This document shows, piece after piece, positions 1 to 7,925 of a stretch of 64,000 nucleotides of DNA. The stretch lies in assembly GCF_000241305.1 (NCBI RefSeq), contig NZ_BAEH01000035.1:1-64000 (forward strand), written 5' to 3'. The translations under genes and the position numbers were made by a program. Every line of letters starts with the position of its first letter. Positions within the stretch are counted from its first letter, which is position 1. This DNA comes from Gordonia effusa NBRC 100432. GTDB lineage: Bacteria; Actinomycetota; Actinomycetes; Mycobacteriales; Mycobacteriaceae. The notes below the pieces were generated by a model. It worked only from the letters and a program-made list of their open reading frames with translations, had not been told where the DNA came from and did no database searches.

Positions 1-572
1 CGTCAGCCACGCCCACACCGTTAGCGTCCAAACATGATCATCTGGTCACTGATGACGGCTGGAAAGTTGATCTACGCGCGTCGGAGTTGGTGGTCAACCC
101 GATGTCGAACGTGGCCAACAGTTTCGCCTCCCGCGAAGGATGGGTCTCCTCCCGAGTGAAAGGCACCATCACCGGCGCCGGACACGAAGACGTCCAATCA
201 GCAATCCTCGAACAAGTCTTAGTGATCGGCTGCCAGGTCGACGTGTCCGATGGTGCGACCTTGGGGTTGGCTACCTCGATTGGGCCGAATGCCAGCGTCA
301 CCATCAGCGGCATGCCGAGCGCACAGATCGGCGGAAGCGCCTCAGTCTCGCCGAGCGTCACCTCCAAACTCGCTCCCGGCAAGATCAGCGAATTCAGCCT
401 CGGCAAGAAGACCCTCCAAACCGATCACGCCTCCATCCGAGCCAAAAGAATCAGAGTCTCTGTTGATGGATGTGTAGGACCGACCACGGTCAGGGTGATT
501 GCTCGATTCTCGGTGTCTACCAAAACCTCTGACGACACCACCACCGTCTACTCAGCCCGCATGTGGCTCTAA
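1..572 (+). CDS. MspA-family porin, 5' end outside the window
   Basis: The reading frame is open from base 3 to the TAA at 570-572, so the signal peptide lies upstream of the window. About 189 residues are visible. The segment DDGWKVDLRASELVVNP and the later GASVTISGMPSAQIGGS and LAPGKISEFSLGKK stretches align well by eye with the second MspA-like gene at 47582-48211 (DDGWVVSASKLNEK, GPTAQMSITYPPALVIG, LRPGTISDVSFGSKK). MspA proteins are octameric outer-membrane (mycomembrane) porins. The two paralogues share a central Cys and a second Cys near the C-terminus (SVDGCVGP / VSGCLGP). A secreted-protein gene follows after 20 bp and is probably co-transcribed. Whether it forms a channel is inference. 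Confidence 0.85.
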   Translation, partial: SATPTPLASKHDHLVTDDGWKVDLRASELVVNPMSNVANSFASREGWVSSRVKGTITGAGHEDVQSAILEQVLVIGCQVDVSDGATLGLATSIGPNASVTISGMPSAQIGGSASVSPSVTSKLAPGKISEFSLGKKTLQTDHASIRAKRIRVSVDGCVGPTTVRVIARFSVSTKTSDDTTTVYSARMWL

Positions 573-592
573 ACCAAAGGGGGACAACAGAA

Positions 593-1735
593 ATGACACA
601 TACACCCACCACCAGACGGTTAGCGGGCCTGATCGCCCGTGTCGTCGCTGTTCTCGCACTCGGGGTAGCACTCGTCGCCGCCGTGGTCGCCATCCCTACC
701 GCGTCGGCGGAAACGCCTGCCGAGCGCTGCGCGCGGGAAACCAACGCCTACAACTCCGCGTGGAAACAATCCTGGGTCGCAGCCCACCCCGGTAAAACCA
801 TCTCCGATGCACCCGCACCACCAGTGCCCTACACCTGCCACGACCCACAAACCACCACACCAACAACACCCAGCACCGCACCACCCGCAACACTGCCCGG
901 CACTACATCAGCAACACCAGGCCCCGGCCCCAACATGGGAGTCCACGCACCCACCGACATACCCACCTACAACAACACACCCATCGTCAAAGCACCAGGA
1001 CGGCAGTCGACGCCACGCACACCGGCCTCGACCAGCGCAACACCAAACTCGACAACACCGCGACAATCGCAGTCATCCCAACCCACCGCACCTCAGCTAC
1101 CCACTGGTAACACATTCAGCGACAAGTCCGAGTTCTGCACTCGACCCGGCGTAAACTGCGCTGAAGGCGACGCCCCCAAGCAAGGAGATATTATCGGTGG
1201 CGACGATGGCCAGCGTCGATATTTCCGGTGGAGCAAGTGCCCCGAAGGCCAACACCTGATGACTGGAGCCACTACCTATTTCTGCTACACCGACTACGAC
1301 TATCGGGTAACTAATATCCGAAAAACTCCTCGCGGCGCGCCTTCAGACATCGTTCCGATCGGAACTTACGACTGCCAGACCGGGGAAGTAAAACTGTCGC
1401 AGAACACCACAGTTAAAGCGGAGAACAGTGCCACACAGAGTTCGGAGATAGGAGCAGAAGCAGGATTAAGTGTGGATGCGATATCTGGAAGTATTTCCAA
1501 ACAAACTGGAACATCGGAAACCACCACCATCGGCTCTGAATCTGCACTTGGTTCGGAAATGTCGTATGACACAAACAGTTGCCCCAAGGGTAAAGTGGTC
1601 CACGCGTACCCGCGCTATAATACTTACACCTATGACCTAGAGAAGATTGACACGAGGACAGGCCAAGTAGTCGGAACTATTCGTAATCTTAAATATTATG
1701 CACCCATTCAAGGTGTAAGTTGGGAGGTGGCGTAA
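593..1735 (+). CDS. secreted protein with Pro/Thr linker and aerolysin-like C-terminus
   Basis: A 380-residue protein. ATG 593 is preferred over an upstream GTG because GGGGGA lies 10 nt before it. Residues 1-39 form a signal peptide ending ASA. A short Cys-bearing segment follows (C46, C82), then a Pro/Thr-rich linker (about 85-170) with TPIVKAPGRQSTPRTPA at 129-145, closely like the linker of the 809-residue protein at 44782-47211. The C-terminal domain (about 175-380) has several Cys. Residues 270-322 are a Ser/Thr-rich alternating stretch with almost no large hydrophobics, followed by a CPKGKVVHAYPRY segment and a Tyr-rich end. That pattern is what I associate with aerolysin/ETX-MTX2 beta-pore-forming proteins (inference; a search is needed). 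The C-terminal coding part is visibly AT-richer than neighbouring core genes. It sits between a porin gene and a membrane-protein gene. Confidence 0.7.
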   Translation: MTHTPTTRRLAGLIARVVAVLALGVALVAAVVAIPTASAETPAERCARETNAYNSAWKQSWVAAHPGKTISDAPAPPVPYTCHDPQTTTPTTPSTAPPATLPGTTSATPGPGPNMGVHAPTDIPTYNNTPIVKAPGRQSTPRTPASTSATPNSTTPRQSQSSQPTAPQLPTGNTFSDKSEFCTRPGVNCAEGDAPKQGDIIGGDDGQRRYFRWSKCPEGQHLMTGATTYFCYTDYDYRVTNIRKTPRGAPSDIVPIGTYDCQTGEVKLSQNTTVKAENSATQSSEIGAEAGLSVDAISGSISKQTGTSETTTIGSESALGSEMSYDTNSCPKGKVVHAYPRYNTYTYDLEKIDTRTGQVVGTIRNLKYYAPIQGVSWEVA

Positions 1736-1736
1736 C

Positions 1737-2303
1737 ATGAGCGACTCTTCGAAAAGCCCGTCTAGTGATGCTACGGCAGAGCGCGTTGGAGTGCGCTGGA
1801 AACGATGGGCTGGGATATCCGCTGTTTGTTTGTTCATTGTCGCTGGCGTAATTTTTGGGTACATTCCAACCATCCTGCCCTCGGAGGGTGAGAACTTGCC
1901 TGCTGTCGCAGTCGAGACGTCTCCGCCACAACGCAGTTTTGTCGACGTTGAGATGAGCAAACTAGTTGGATTGACCGTCCCTCAGGCTCTTGAAACACTT
2001 GGTTATCCCAAACATAACTACTACGGAGAGCCGAAGTACATCTCTCTGCCACGGACAGATGGAAACAAGGTTGCATCGTTGCCAAAAGCCGACTTGACGG
2101 TTACTGCAGTATGCGCAAGAGGAAGCGATAACACGCTATTCTTCGGCGTAACACCCACTGCGTCCATGACCCCTGAGCAAAAGCGGATAAAAGCATATCA
2201 AAATAGCCACAATGACGCTGGCGGCGTTGATCGTTATTATCTAGCTAAAGAGGCGGGATGCACGCGCGGCCTGTTTAGCATCGGCGTTTGGACCGATCAG
2301 TAA
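1737..2303 (+). CDS. single-TM protein with PASTA-like segment, unknown function
   Basis: A 188-residue protein starting one base after the preceding stop, so almost certainly translated from the same message. It has a Ser-rich, basic cytoplasmic head (1-23) and one membrane helix (about 24-44). The outside domain contains VGLTVPQALETLGYPKHNY, which resembles the opening of a PASTA module (V-G-x-T-x-x-x-A-x-x-x-L). Two Cys (in VCARG and GCTRG) could pair. Codon use is AT-richer than the core genome. Its place after a candidate secreted toxin makes a membrane-anchored protection or delivery partner possible, but nothing in the sequence proves that. A strong terminator follows. Confidence 0.6.
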   Translation: MSDSSKSPSSDATAERVGVRWKRWAGISAVCLFIVAGVIFGYIPTILPSEGENLPAVAVETSPPQRSFVDVEMSKLVGLTVPQALETLGYPKHNYYGEPKYISLPRTDGNKVASLPKADLTVTAVCARGSDNTLFFGVTPTASMTPEQKRIKAYQNSHNDAGGVDRYYLAKEAGCTRGLFSIGVWTDQ

Positions 2304-2317
2304 GGTAGATACGCCAC

Positions 2318-2360
2318 AAGCGCCCCTCAGTCGAACAGACTGGGGGCGCTTTCATTTTCT
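2318..2360 (+). terminator. Rho-independent terminator after the first island operon
   Basis: The arms AAGCGCCCCTCAGTC (2318-2332) and GACTGGGGGCGCTT (2338-2351) pair along 14 bp with one bulged T around a GAACA loop, then TTTCATTTT follows. It lies 15 bp after the stop of the single-TM protein gene. Confidence 0.85.
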
Positions 2361-3029
2361 AGCTGTATTTTGTTTTGGGTGTGATACGTACCAATACGGG
2401 TGTGCCGTTCACGGTGATACTGCCGTCGAGCAGTTCGCCGCGTAGGAAGGTTGAACCGTTCCATATGCCATAGTGCGTAACAGTGGTCGACGCCGGAATC
2501 AGCAGGTCGCCTGTCGTGCCCGTCGAGACCGCCTTGCCGGTGTCGGCTCCGGCGCCGTCGACCGCTGCTCCCCACGCTGTCGCAAAACTCGCGGGCGTCG
2601 ATGCGAACAGGTTCGCGCCTGTGGCGCCTGGATCACCCGAATGTGCGGTTATTTTCGCCCCTTTTAGCCGCAATCGAATCGCACACATCACGCATATGCG
2701 CATTCTTTGCCATATCCTCCCTTTAAGTTTGTCGAGCCATAAATGATGCCTATCCCCGACCGCCTGCCATGCCAGCGGTTTGCCCGTTGAAAATGCCACC
2801 CGCTCCGCCACCGCCACCTCCGCCGGGTGGGTTGCCAGCCATGCGGCCGGCAACCGTAAGGATTCCGCGCGTGTGACTGCCGGGAACCTCCCGCTGCGTC
2901 GACCGTTCCCGTGCCGCCCGCACTGCCAACACCCGATAGACCGGGAGCTGTGGTTGTACCGCCACGTGAGGACTCAACGATGCGTTTCGAGTTCGACCTC
3001 ACGCGCGCACGTGTCGAACTGGTCCACAA
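2359..3029 (-). pseudogene. remnants of actinophage tail genes
   Basis: No intact gene is present, but the minus strand carries pieces of phage tail proteins in several frames. The best is 2359 to about 2655, encoding KITAHSGDPGATGANLF, then ASTTVTHYGIWNGSTFL and ending KTKYS. This is the style of small actinophage tail or tail-fibre proteins (S-x-H-x-GDPG-x-TGAN and TVTHYGLW motifs). Upstream, at about 2755-3020, lie glycine-rich scraps in two frames, like the Gly-rich C-termini of minor tail proteins. Frame changes and missing starts mark the region as decayed. It is followed on the plus strand by an integrase remnant and a tRNA gene, consistent with an old prophage. Function is presumably none. 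Family assignment is from memory. Confidence 0.6.
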
Positions 3030-3239
3030 CGCCGTTTACGTGGGCGATAGAAACCGTCCTGGGAACGCTCAAAACGCACGAGACGGGTCGGTTGCCGATA
3101 CCGGAGTTCATAGTCCCGATGCTCGCACCAAAATTGGTCGGCGTGGCCGCTGACGCGGTGTCTGGCCCGCGCGAGACGGCGGGTGGATGGCCCCCAGCGT
3201 CTACAGATTCGCGGCTCAGTGGCGCCGTAAATCGGTGCA

Positions 3240-3522
3240 TTGTCGCATCGGGACAAGCACGAGCCCCCGAACTTGACGAAACGGGCGACTTCCGCACCCC
3301 GGCCTTTCCCGTGTGCTTCTCACGACCTACGACACACCGCCGCGTCACTCGCAATCAGCGCGGGAGCCAATGTCGAGGCCGTGCATCGAATGCCTGGGCA
3401 TACAAGCAGCCATGACGCGTGACACATGCACTGACTATGTCGATGATGACCTCGTCGCGGTAGCCTCTGCGCTGAGCGATGCCGCACAGACTTACGCGGC
3501 ACGAATCTCGACAGCCATATAA
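3240..3522 (+). pseudogene. tyrosine recombinase (phage integrase) C-terminal remnant
   Basis: Only the catalytic C-terminus survives and it is split by a frameshift near 3405. The first frame gives SHDLRHTAASLAISAGANVE then VHRMPGH, which contains the HxLRH and GH boxes. The second frame gives AMTRDTCTDYVDDDLVAVASAL. In intact relatives the last motif reads TxDTYADLxDDDL, with the nucleophilic Tyr at DTY. Here that codon is TGC (DTC), so the nucleophile is lost as well as the frame. There is no N-terminal arm-binding or core-binding domain. It ends 43 bp before the 3' end of tRNA-Thr, the usual attachment arrangement for this integrase class. Confidence 0.8.
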
Positions 3523-3565
3523 CCAGAACACCCCCCACCCGCGTGAGCAGATGAGGGGCGTAGCG

Positions 3566-3637
3566 AGCCCCCTGTCAGGATTGAACTGACGACCGCTCGC
3601 TTACAAGGCGAGTGCTCTACCACTGAGCTAAGGAGGC
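3566..3637 (-). tRNA. tRNA-Thr (anticodon TGT)
   Basis: Read on the minus strand, the 72-nt sequence folds as a cloverleaf. The acceptor 5' GCCTCCT pairs with 3' AGGGGGC (one T-G pair). The D-arm is TAGCTCAGTGGTAGAGCA. The anticodon stem CTCGC/GCGAG encloses CTTGTAA with anticodon TGT. A T-arm with TTCAATC is present. The discriminator base is T at 3566 and CCA is not encoded. The left-hand neighbour is an integrase remnant, so the 3' end is a likely historic phage attachment site. The 5' end overlaps, antisense, the ribosome-binding site of the ThrE gene. Confidence 0.95.
3631..3636 (+). promoter_or_regulatory. Shine-Dalgarno of thrE inside the antisense of tRNA-Thr
   Basis: AGGAGG at 3631-3636, five bases before the GTG at 3642, is an ideal ribosome-binding site. 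It is also the exact complement of the 5' acceptor strand (GCCTCCT) of the tRNA-Thr gene. Any thrE message using this site must therefore start within or beyond the tRNA gene on the opposite strand. Confidence 0.7.
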
Positions 3638-3641
3638 GTGC

Positions 3642-5069
3642 GTGCGCAAGTATATCGGTCAGACTCTGCGGCGCCTCATCGGCACCAGCCAGGCGACGAT
3701 CGACACCATCGAGCCCGGCAGCATCATGGTGTCGCCGCGCAAACCGATCGACTTCGACGACGATGCCGCGATCACCGAAATCCTCGACCTCGCCACGAAA
3801 ATCGGTGCGGTACTTCTCGATTCGGGCACCGCTGCCATCGACACCCAGGAGCAGATCCGCTTCGTCGCCGGTGTCTACGGCCTGGAAAACGTCGAGGTGG
3901 ACGTTACCTACAACACCATCGTCGTGCTCGCCCGTCGTGGCAATAATCTGCCGCCGGTGAGCACGATGCGGCAGGTGTACTACCGGTCGATGGACTTCAC
4001 GCGACTCGCGCAGGTCGACCGCCTAGTTCGACGCATCCGCGACATGGCCCTGAGCCCCCGGACCGCCCACAGCATCGTCAACGAGATCGTCTCGGCGCCG
4101 CATCCCTATCCGCACTGGGTAGCGACATTCGCCTGGGGATTCATGGCGTCGGGGATTTCGGTACTGCTCGGCGGACGATTCGTGGTTGGAGCCATCGCGC
4201 TGCTCACCACAATGGTCATCGTCGTGGTCAACCGATTCCTCAATCGGGTCGGCATACCCATGTTCTTCCAGCAGGTCGCGGGCGGCTTCATCACAGTGGT
4301 GCCGGCCGCTCTGATGTATGCGGCGGCGCCATCGCTCGGCATCGAATTGGCGCCGTCGCAGATCATCGCGTCCGGCATGGTCGTGCTGCTATCCGGGTTA
4401 TCCCTCGTCGGCTCGGTCGAAGACGCGATCACCGGCGCTCCGATCACCGGCGTCGCACGATTCTTCGAATTGCTACTCATGACCGGCGGCATCATCGCGG
4501 GCGTCAGTATGGCTATCCGGCTACTCGAAGGCACCGGTATCTACCTGCCGACCATTACCGCCAATACCAACTTCGGGTTTGTCGACGCCCCAGCGCAGAT
4601 CATCGCCGGTGGCCTGGCCGCGGCGGCATACGCACTCGCCTCCTACGCCGAGATGCGTGCATTGCCAGTGGCTTTCATGGCCGGGGCGATCGGTATCGCC
4701 GTCGTGGTACTGACCAACCAACTGTCGGCGGGTGCCATCGTGGCGAGCAGTATCGCCGCGACGGTGACCGGCCTCTTCGGTGGTCTGCTCGCTCGCAAAG
4801 CGTTGACCCCGCCATTGGTCGTCGCCGTCGCGGGCATCACTCCCCTGCTGCCCGGTCTGGCTGTCTATCGCGGCCTGTACGGGATCCTCAACGACCAGTC
4901 GCTCATCGGGTTCACCTCGCTCGCCAGCGCGTTCGCGATCGGATGTGCCCTGGCGGCGGGTGTGACGCTCGGTGAATTCGTCGCCCGTGCCCTACGTCGG
5001 CCGCAGATTCCGCATCGCCCGATGTGGAACTTGCGACCGACCTGGATGCAACGGACCAGGCGCGAGTAG
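3642..5069 (+). CDS. thrE: threonine/serine exporter, ThrE family
   Basis: A 475-residue membrane protein matching the ThrE family (Corynebacterium glutamicum ThrE is about 489 aa from memory). An N-terminal soluble part (about 25-150) is followed by roughly ten hydrophobic segments. Recognisable stretches are FFQQVAGGFITVVPAALMYA, SQIIASGMVVLLSGLSLV, DAITGAPITGVARFFELLL and ITPLLPGLAVYRGLYGILND. The N-terminal domain resembles the proposed periplasmic/hydrolase-like ThrE domain (PF06738) and the C-terminal half resembles PF12821. It would export L-threonine and L-serine using the proton gradient. GTG 3642 is chosen because of the perfect AGGAGG five bases upstream; ATG 3726 is a possible alternative. 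It sits directly beside, and antisense-overlapping in its leader with, tRNA-Thr. Confidence 0.9.
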   Translation: MRKYIGQTLRRLIGTSQATIDTIEPGSIMVSPRKPIDFDDDAAITEILDLATKIGAVLLDSGTAAIDTQEQIRFVAGVYGLENVEVDVTYNTIVVLARRGNNLPPVSTMRQVYYRSMDFTRLAQVDRLVRRIRDMALSPRTAHSIVNEIVSAPHPYPHWVATFAWGFMASGISVLLGGRFVVGAIALLTTMVIVVVNRFLNRVGIPMFFQQVAGGFITVVPAALMYAAAPSLGIELAPSQIIASGMVVLLSGLSLVGSVEDAITGAPITGVARFFELLLMTGGIIAGVSMAIRLLEGTGIYLPTITANTNFGFVDAPAQIIAGGLAAAAYALASYAEMRALPVAFMAGAIGIAVVVLTNQLSAGAIVASSIAATVTGLFGGLLARKALTPPLVVAVAGITPLLPGLAVYRGLYGILNDQSLIGFTSLASAFAIGCALAAGVTLGEFVARALRRPQIPHRPMWNLRPTWMQRTRRE

Positions 5070-5106
5070 AATTGGTCAGCGACCCGCGCTTCTACCAAAG
5101 GACACC

Positions 5107-5274
5107 ATGCCTCCGAAGACGACCGACATCGCCGACACCGACATCGAGCCCGAGGCTGTAGCCGACGAGACCGCCAGCTCGGCCCGGCGAGTCGTCGCAG
5201 CCTACGCTACCGACGCCGACGAGTGCCGCATGCTGTTCTCGATGCTCGGAATCGCCCCCGGCGAGGCCAACTGA
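5107..5274 (+). CDS. small conserved actinobacterial protein upstream of otsA
   Basis: A 55-residue acidic protein with AAAGGA 4 bp before the ATG. The C-terminal half ([25 protein letters not shown]) is a compact helical segment. A similarly small gene (Rv3489, from memory) sits just before otsA in mycobacteria, which supports this as a real gene rather than a leader. It has no catalytic motif and its function is unknown. It lies 29 bp before otsA and 37 bp after thrE, on the same strand. Confidence 0.6.
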   Translation: MPPKTTDIADTDIEPEAVADETASSARRVVAAYATDADECRMLFSMLGIAPGEAN

Positions 5275-5303
5275 CTCCCGCCCGACGGCGCTCACATAAT
5301 CAA

Positions 5304-6827
5304 ATGACTGCTTCTAGCGGCACGGACCGCGACTCATCCCAAGATGCCCGCACCGCCGATTTTGTCGTGGTCGCCAACCGGCTGCCAGTTGACAAGGAAG
5401 TCCGCCCCGATGGCAGCGTGCACTGGAAACGCAGCCCGGGCGGGCTGGTTACCGCCCTCGAACCCATCCTGCAGTCGCATACTGGCGCCTGGGTTGGCTG
5501 GTCGGGCGTTCCCAACTCCGACGACAACCCCGATATCGAAGGCATCGACATTCACGCGGTGCCGCTGAGCACCGAAGAGATCAACGAGTACTACGAGGGT
5601 TTCTCCAACGCGACGCTGTGGCCCCTGTACCACGACGTCATCGTCAAACCGGAGTATCACCGCGAGTGGTGGAACGCCTACGTGGAGATCAACCGACGTT
5701 TCGCCCAGGCGGCGTCGAAGGCAGCGGCGCACGGTGCGATCGTCTGGGTTCAGGACTATCAGCTGCAATTGGTCCCCAAGATGCTGCGGATGCTGCGACC
5801 TGACCTGCGTATCGGCTTCTTCTTACATATTCCGTTTCCGCCGGTCGAGCTATTCATGCAGATGCCGTGGCGCACCGAAATCGTCGAGGGCCTACTCGGT
5901 GCCGACCTCATCGGGTTCCATCTGCCCGGCGGCGCACAGAACTTCCTCTACCTGGCCCGTCGGCTCGCCGGCCATGCCGTTTCCAAAGGCACGATTGGGG
6001 TACGGTCAAAGTTCGGTCTGGTCCAAGTGGGTTTCCGAACCGTGCGAGTGGGCGCCTTCCCAATCTCCATCGACTCCGAATCGCTCAACTCGCTGGCGAA
6101 GTCGAAGGCGATTCGCGCGCGTGCCGCCGAGATTCGCGCGGAACTGGGCAACCCCAAGACGATGCTGCTGGGCGTCGACCGGCTCGATTACACCAAGGGC
6201 ATCGACGTCCGGCTCAAAGCACTGTCGGAGCTACTGGATGAAAAGCGTGTCGACGCAAGCGAAACCGCCATGGTCCAGTTGGCGACGCCGAGCCGCGAAC
6301 GCGTCGACTCCTATATCGCCATGCGCGCCGGCATCGAGCAGCTGGTCGGAAATATCAACGGACGCTTCGGCCAAGTCGGCCACCCGATAATCCAGTACTT
6401 ACATCGGCCGGTGCCGCGCGAGGATCTGATCGCGTTCTTCGTCGCCGCCGACGTGATGCTGGTGACGCCACTGCGCGACGGTATGAATCTGGTCGCCAAG
6501 GAGTATGTCGCGTGTCGCAGCGATCTCGGCGGCGCACTGGTACTGAGTGAATTCACCGGTGCCGCAGCCGAATTGCGGTCGGCGTATCAGGCCAATCCAT
6601 ACGATCTGGACGGCGTCAAAGACGCCATTATGGCTGCCGTCGACCAAGATCCGGCCGAAGGCCGACGTCGGATGCGCGCGCTGCGCCGACAGGTTCTGGC
6701 GCATGACGTGGAACGGTGGGCTCACAGCTTCCTGTCCACGCTGGCTGAGAGTCAGCCGACCATCCCTAGCGTCGATCGCACCCTCGCACCAGCCGCCCTT
6801 GACGAAAACGAACCCACGGAAGGCTGA
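5304..6827 (+). CDS. otsA: alpha,alpha-trehalose-phosphate synthase
   Basis: A 507-residue GT20 glycosyltransferase joining UDP- or ADP-glucose and glucose-6-phosphate to trehalose-6-phosphate in the cytoplasm. Diagnostic pieces are [12 protein letters not shown] at the N-terminus, [66 protein letters not shown] (donor binding) and [16 protein letters not shown] near the C-terminus. ATG 5304 is chosen because the family begins shortly before the VANRLP motif; no clear ribosome site precedes it. otsB follows after 6 bp, so the two steps of the OtsAB pathway are co-expressed. Trehalose also feeds trehalose mycolates in this group. Confidence 0.97.
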   Translation: MTASSGTDRDSSQDARTADFVVVANRLPVDKEVRPDGSVHWKRSPGGLVTALEPILQSHTGAWVGWSGVPNSDDNPDIEGIDIHAVPLSTEEINEYYEGFSNATLWPLYHDVIVKPEYHREWWNAYVEINRRFAQAASKAAAHGAIVWVQDYQLQLVPKMLRMLRPDLRIGFFLHIPFPPVELFMQMPWRTEIVEGLLGADLIGFHLPGGAQNFLYLARRLAGHAVSKGTIGVRSKFGLVQVGFRTVRVGAFPISIDSESLNSLAKSKAIRARAAEIRAELGNPKTMLLGVDRLDYTKGIDVRLKALSELLDEKRVDASETAMVQLATPSRERVDSYIAMRAGIEQLVGNINGRFGQVGHPIIQYLHRPVPREDLIAFFVAADVMLVTPLRDGMNLVAKEYVACRSDLGGALVLSEFTGAAAELRSAYQANPYDLDGVKDAIMAAVDQDPAEGRRRMRALRRQVLAHDVERWAHSFLSTLAESQPTIPSVDRTLAPAALDENEPTEG

Positions 6828-6833
6828 AACGCT

Positions 6834-7604
6834 TTGAGCAGCAACGGTATCCCCGACGATCTCGCTGCTGCGCTCGACGGGCTAGCGGCGTTGCCGCGCG
6901 TCGTCGTGGCCTCCGACTACGACGGTTGTATGGCGCCGATCGTGTCCAACCCGCAAGACGCCGTCCCCAATCCGGCGTCGGCCGCCGCGATCGAAAGACT
7001 TGCCGCCGCACCAAATACGCTGGCCGCGGTGGTGTCCGGCCGCGCGCTGGCCGACTTACGCGTACTGTCGGGTCTCAGCGCGGCTGTCACCCTGGTCGGC
7101 AGCCACGGTAGTGAGTTCGCCGATGGGTTCACCGTGCCCATCACGTCCGATGACAGCGCGCGATTGGGTCGCATCGTCGATGAATTCCATTCGCTGGCAA
7201 AGCGATTCGACGGCGTGACGGTCGAGGTAAAACCCGCGAGTACAACCCTCCATGTGCGCAACGCCGCTCCCGACGACGCCAAAGTAGCGCTCGCCGCCGC
7301 CCGCTCCGGTCCGGCGTCGTGGCCCGGTGTCTATGCCACCGAGGGCAAAGCCGTCATCGAATTGGCCGTCATCGAAACCAGCAAAGGCATCGCGCTGGAC
7401 ACGTTACGGGGGCAATTCGACGCTGAAGCCGTCGTCTACCTCGGCGACGACGTAACCGACGAGAAGGCCTTCGCGCATCTGCGTCACGGTCGGGATGTGA
7501 GTATCAAAGTCGGTGAGGGCGAGACCGGCGCGGAATATCGCATCGCCGGAACCGACCATGTGGCAACGGTTTTGGAGACCTTGGCGCGATTGCGGCGCAA
7601 TTAG
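6834..7604 (+). CDS. otsB: trehalose-6-phosphate phosphatase
   Basis: A 256-residue HAD-superfamily phosphatase that dephosphorylates the OtsA product. Motif I is ASDYDGCMAPI (nucleophile and acid/base Asp, about residues 24-34). The Ser/Lys motifs lie in the middle (VVSGRALADL, ETSKGIAL) and motif IV is YLGDDVTDEKAF near the C-terminus. The start is TTG 6834, preceded by GGAAGG at 6818-6823. The family is normally 230-390 residues, so this is a short single-domain form without the N-terminal extension found in mycobacterial OtsB2. A repeat-rich stretch of about 320 bp follows. Confidence 0.95.
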   Translation: MSSNGIPDDLAAALDGLAALPRVVVASDYDGCMAPIVSNPQDAVPNPASAAAIERLAAAPNTLAAVVSGRALADLRVLSGLSAAVTLVGSHGSEFADGFTVPITSDDSARLGRIVDEFHSLAKRFDGVTVEVKPASTTLHVRNAAPDDAKVALAAARSGPASWPGVYATEGKAVIELAVIETSKGIALDTLRGQFDAEAVVYLGDDVTDEKAFAHLRHGRDVSIKVGEGETGAEYRIAGTDHVATVLETLARLRRN

Positions 7605-7608
7605 AATT

Positions 7609-7669
7609 ATCGTCCCCCTCACGGACCTCCGAGGGCATATTGCCCTTCGACCTCGCTCAGGGGGACGAT
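7609..7669. repeat. intergenic inverted repeat, copy 1
   Basis: The outer arms ATCGTCCCCCT (7609-7619) and AGGGGGACGAT (7659-7669) are a perfect 11-bp inverted repeat. Inside lies a second imperfect palindrome, GAGGGCATATTGCCCTTC. A related, more degenerate element occurs at 49356-49432 after another gene end. It starts 5 bp after the otsB stop and could act as a terminator or a REP-like structure. Confidence 0.75.
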
Positions 7670-7723
7670 ATTTGTCCGCACGCCTTCGATGCCTTCGATG
7701 GTCGGGTCGGTAAGGAATCTCGC

Positions 7724-7772
7724 GGGGTCTCGATACACCTCGTCGCTAGCGCTCCTCGGCACTCGACCAGCG
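7724..7772. repeat. interspersed repeat GGGGTCTCGATACACC..., copy 1
   Basis: A 49-bp stretch beginning GGGGTCTCGATACACCTC, continuing GTCGCTAGCGCTCCTCGG and ending CACTCGACCAGCG. It recurs almost unchanged at 9922-9970 and again, shortened, at 9978-10014. No gene overlaps it. I associate this wording with repeats in Gordonia genomes (from memory). Confidence 0.8.
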
Positions 7773-7782
7773 AGGTGGGCCA

Positions 7783-7915
7783 CTCGACTACCGACCACCA
7801 ATGTCACTCGACCAGCGCAATGAGTTACTCGACTACCGACCACCAAAATCACTCGACCAGGAGGTTGGCCGCTCGACTACCGACCACCAATGTCGACCAG
7901 CGCAGTGGGGGCTAA
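7783..7915. repeat. tandem repeat, three units of about 45 bp
   Basis: CTCGACTACCGACCACCA begins at 7783, 7828 and 7872 (periods 45 and 44 bp). Each copy is followed by a variant of ATGTCACTCGACCAGCG. The units end 10 bp before the stop of the ROK gene. Together with the repeats at 7609 and 7724 they fill the 320-bp gap between otsB and the ROK gene; no gene is visible there. Confidence 0.75.
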
Positions 7916-7925
7916 CGACGCCCCA

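Noticed and set aside
3240-3522. functional integrase gene
   Set aside because: Frameshifted, truncated at the N-terminus and catalytic Tyr replaced by Cys.
7783-7915. possible CRISPR array
   Set aside because: Only three 45-bp units, the variable parts are themselves related, and no cas gene is nearby.
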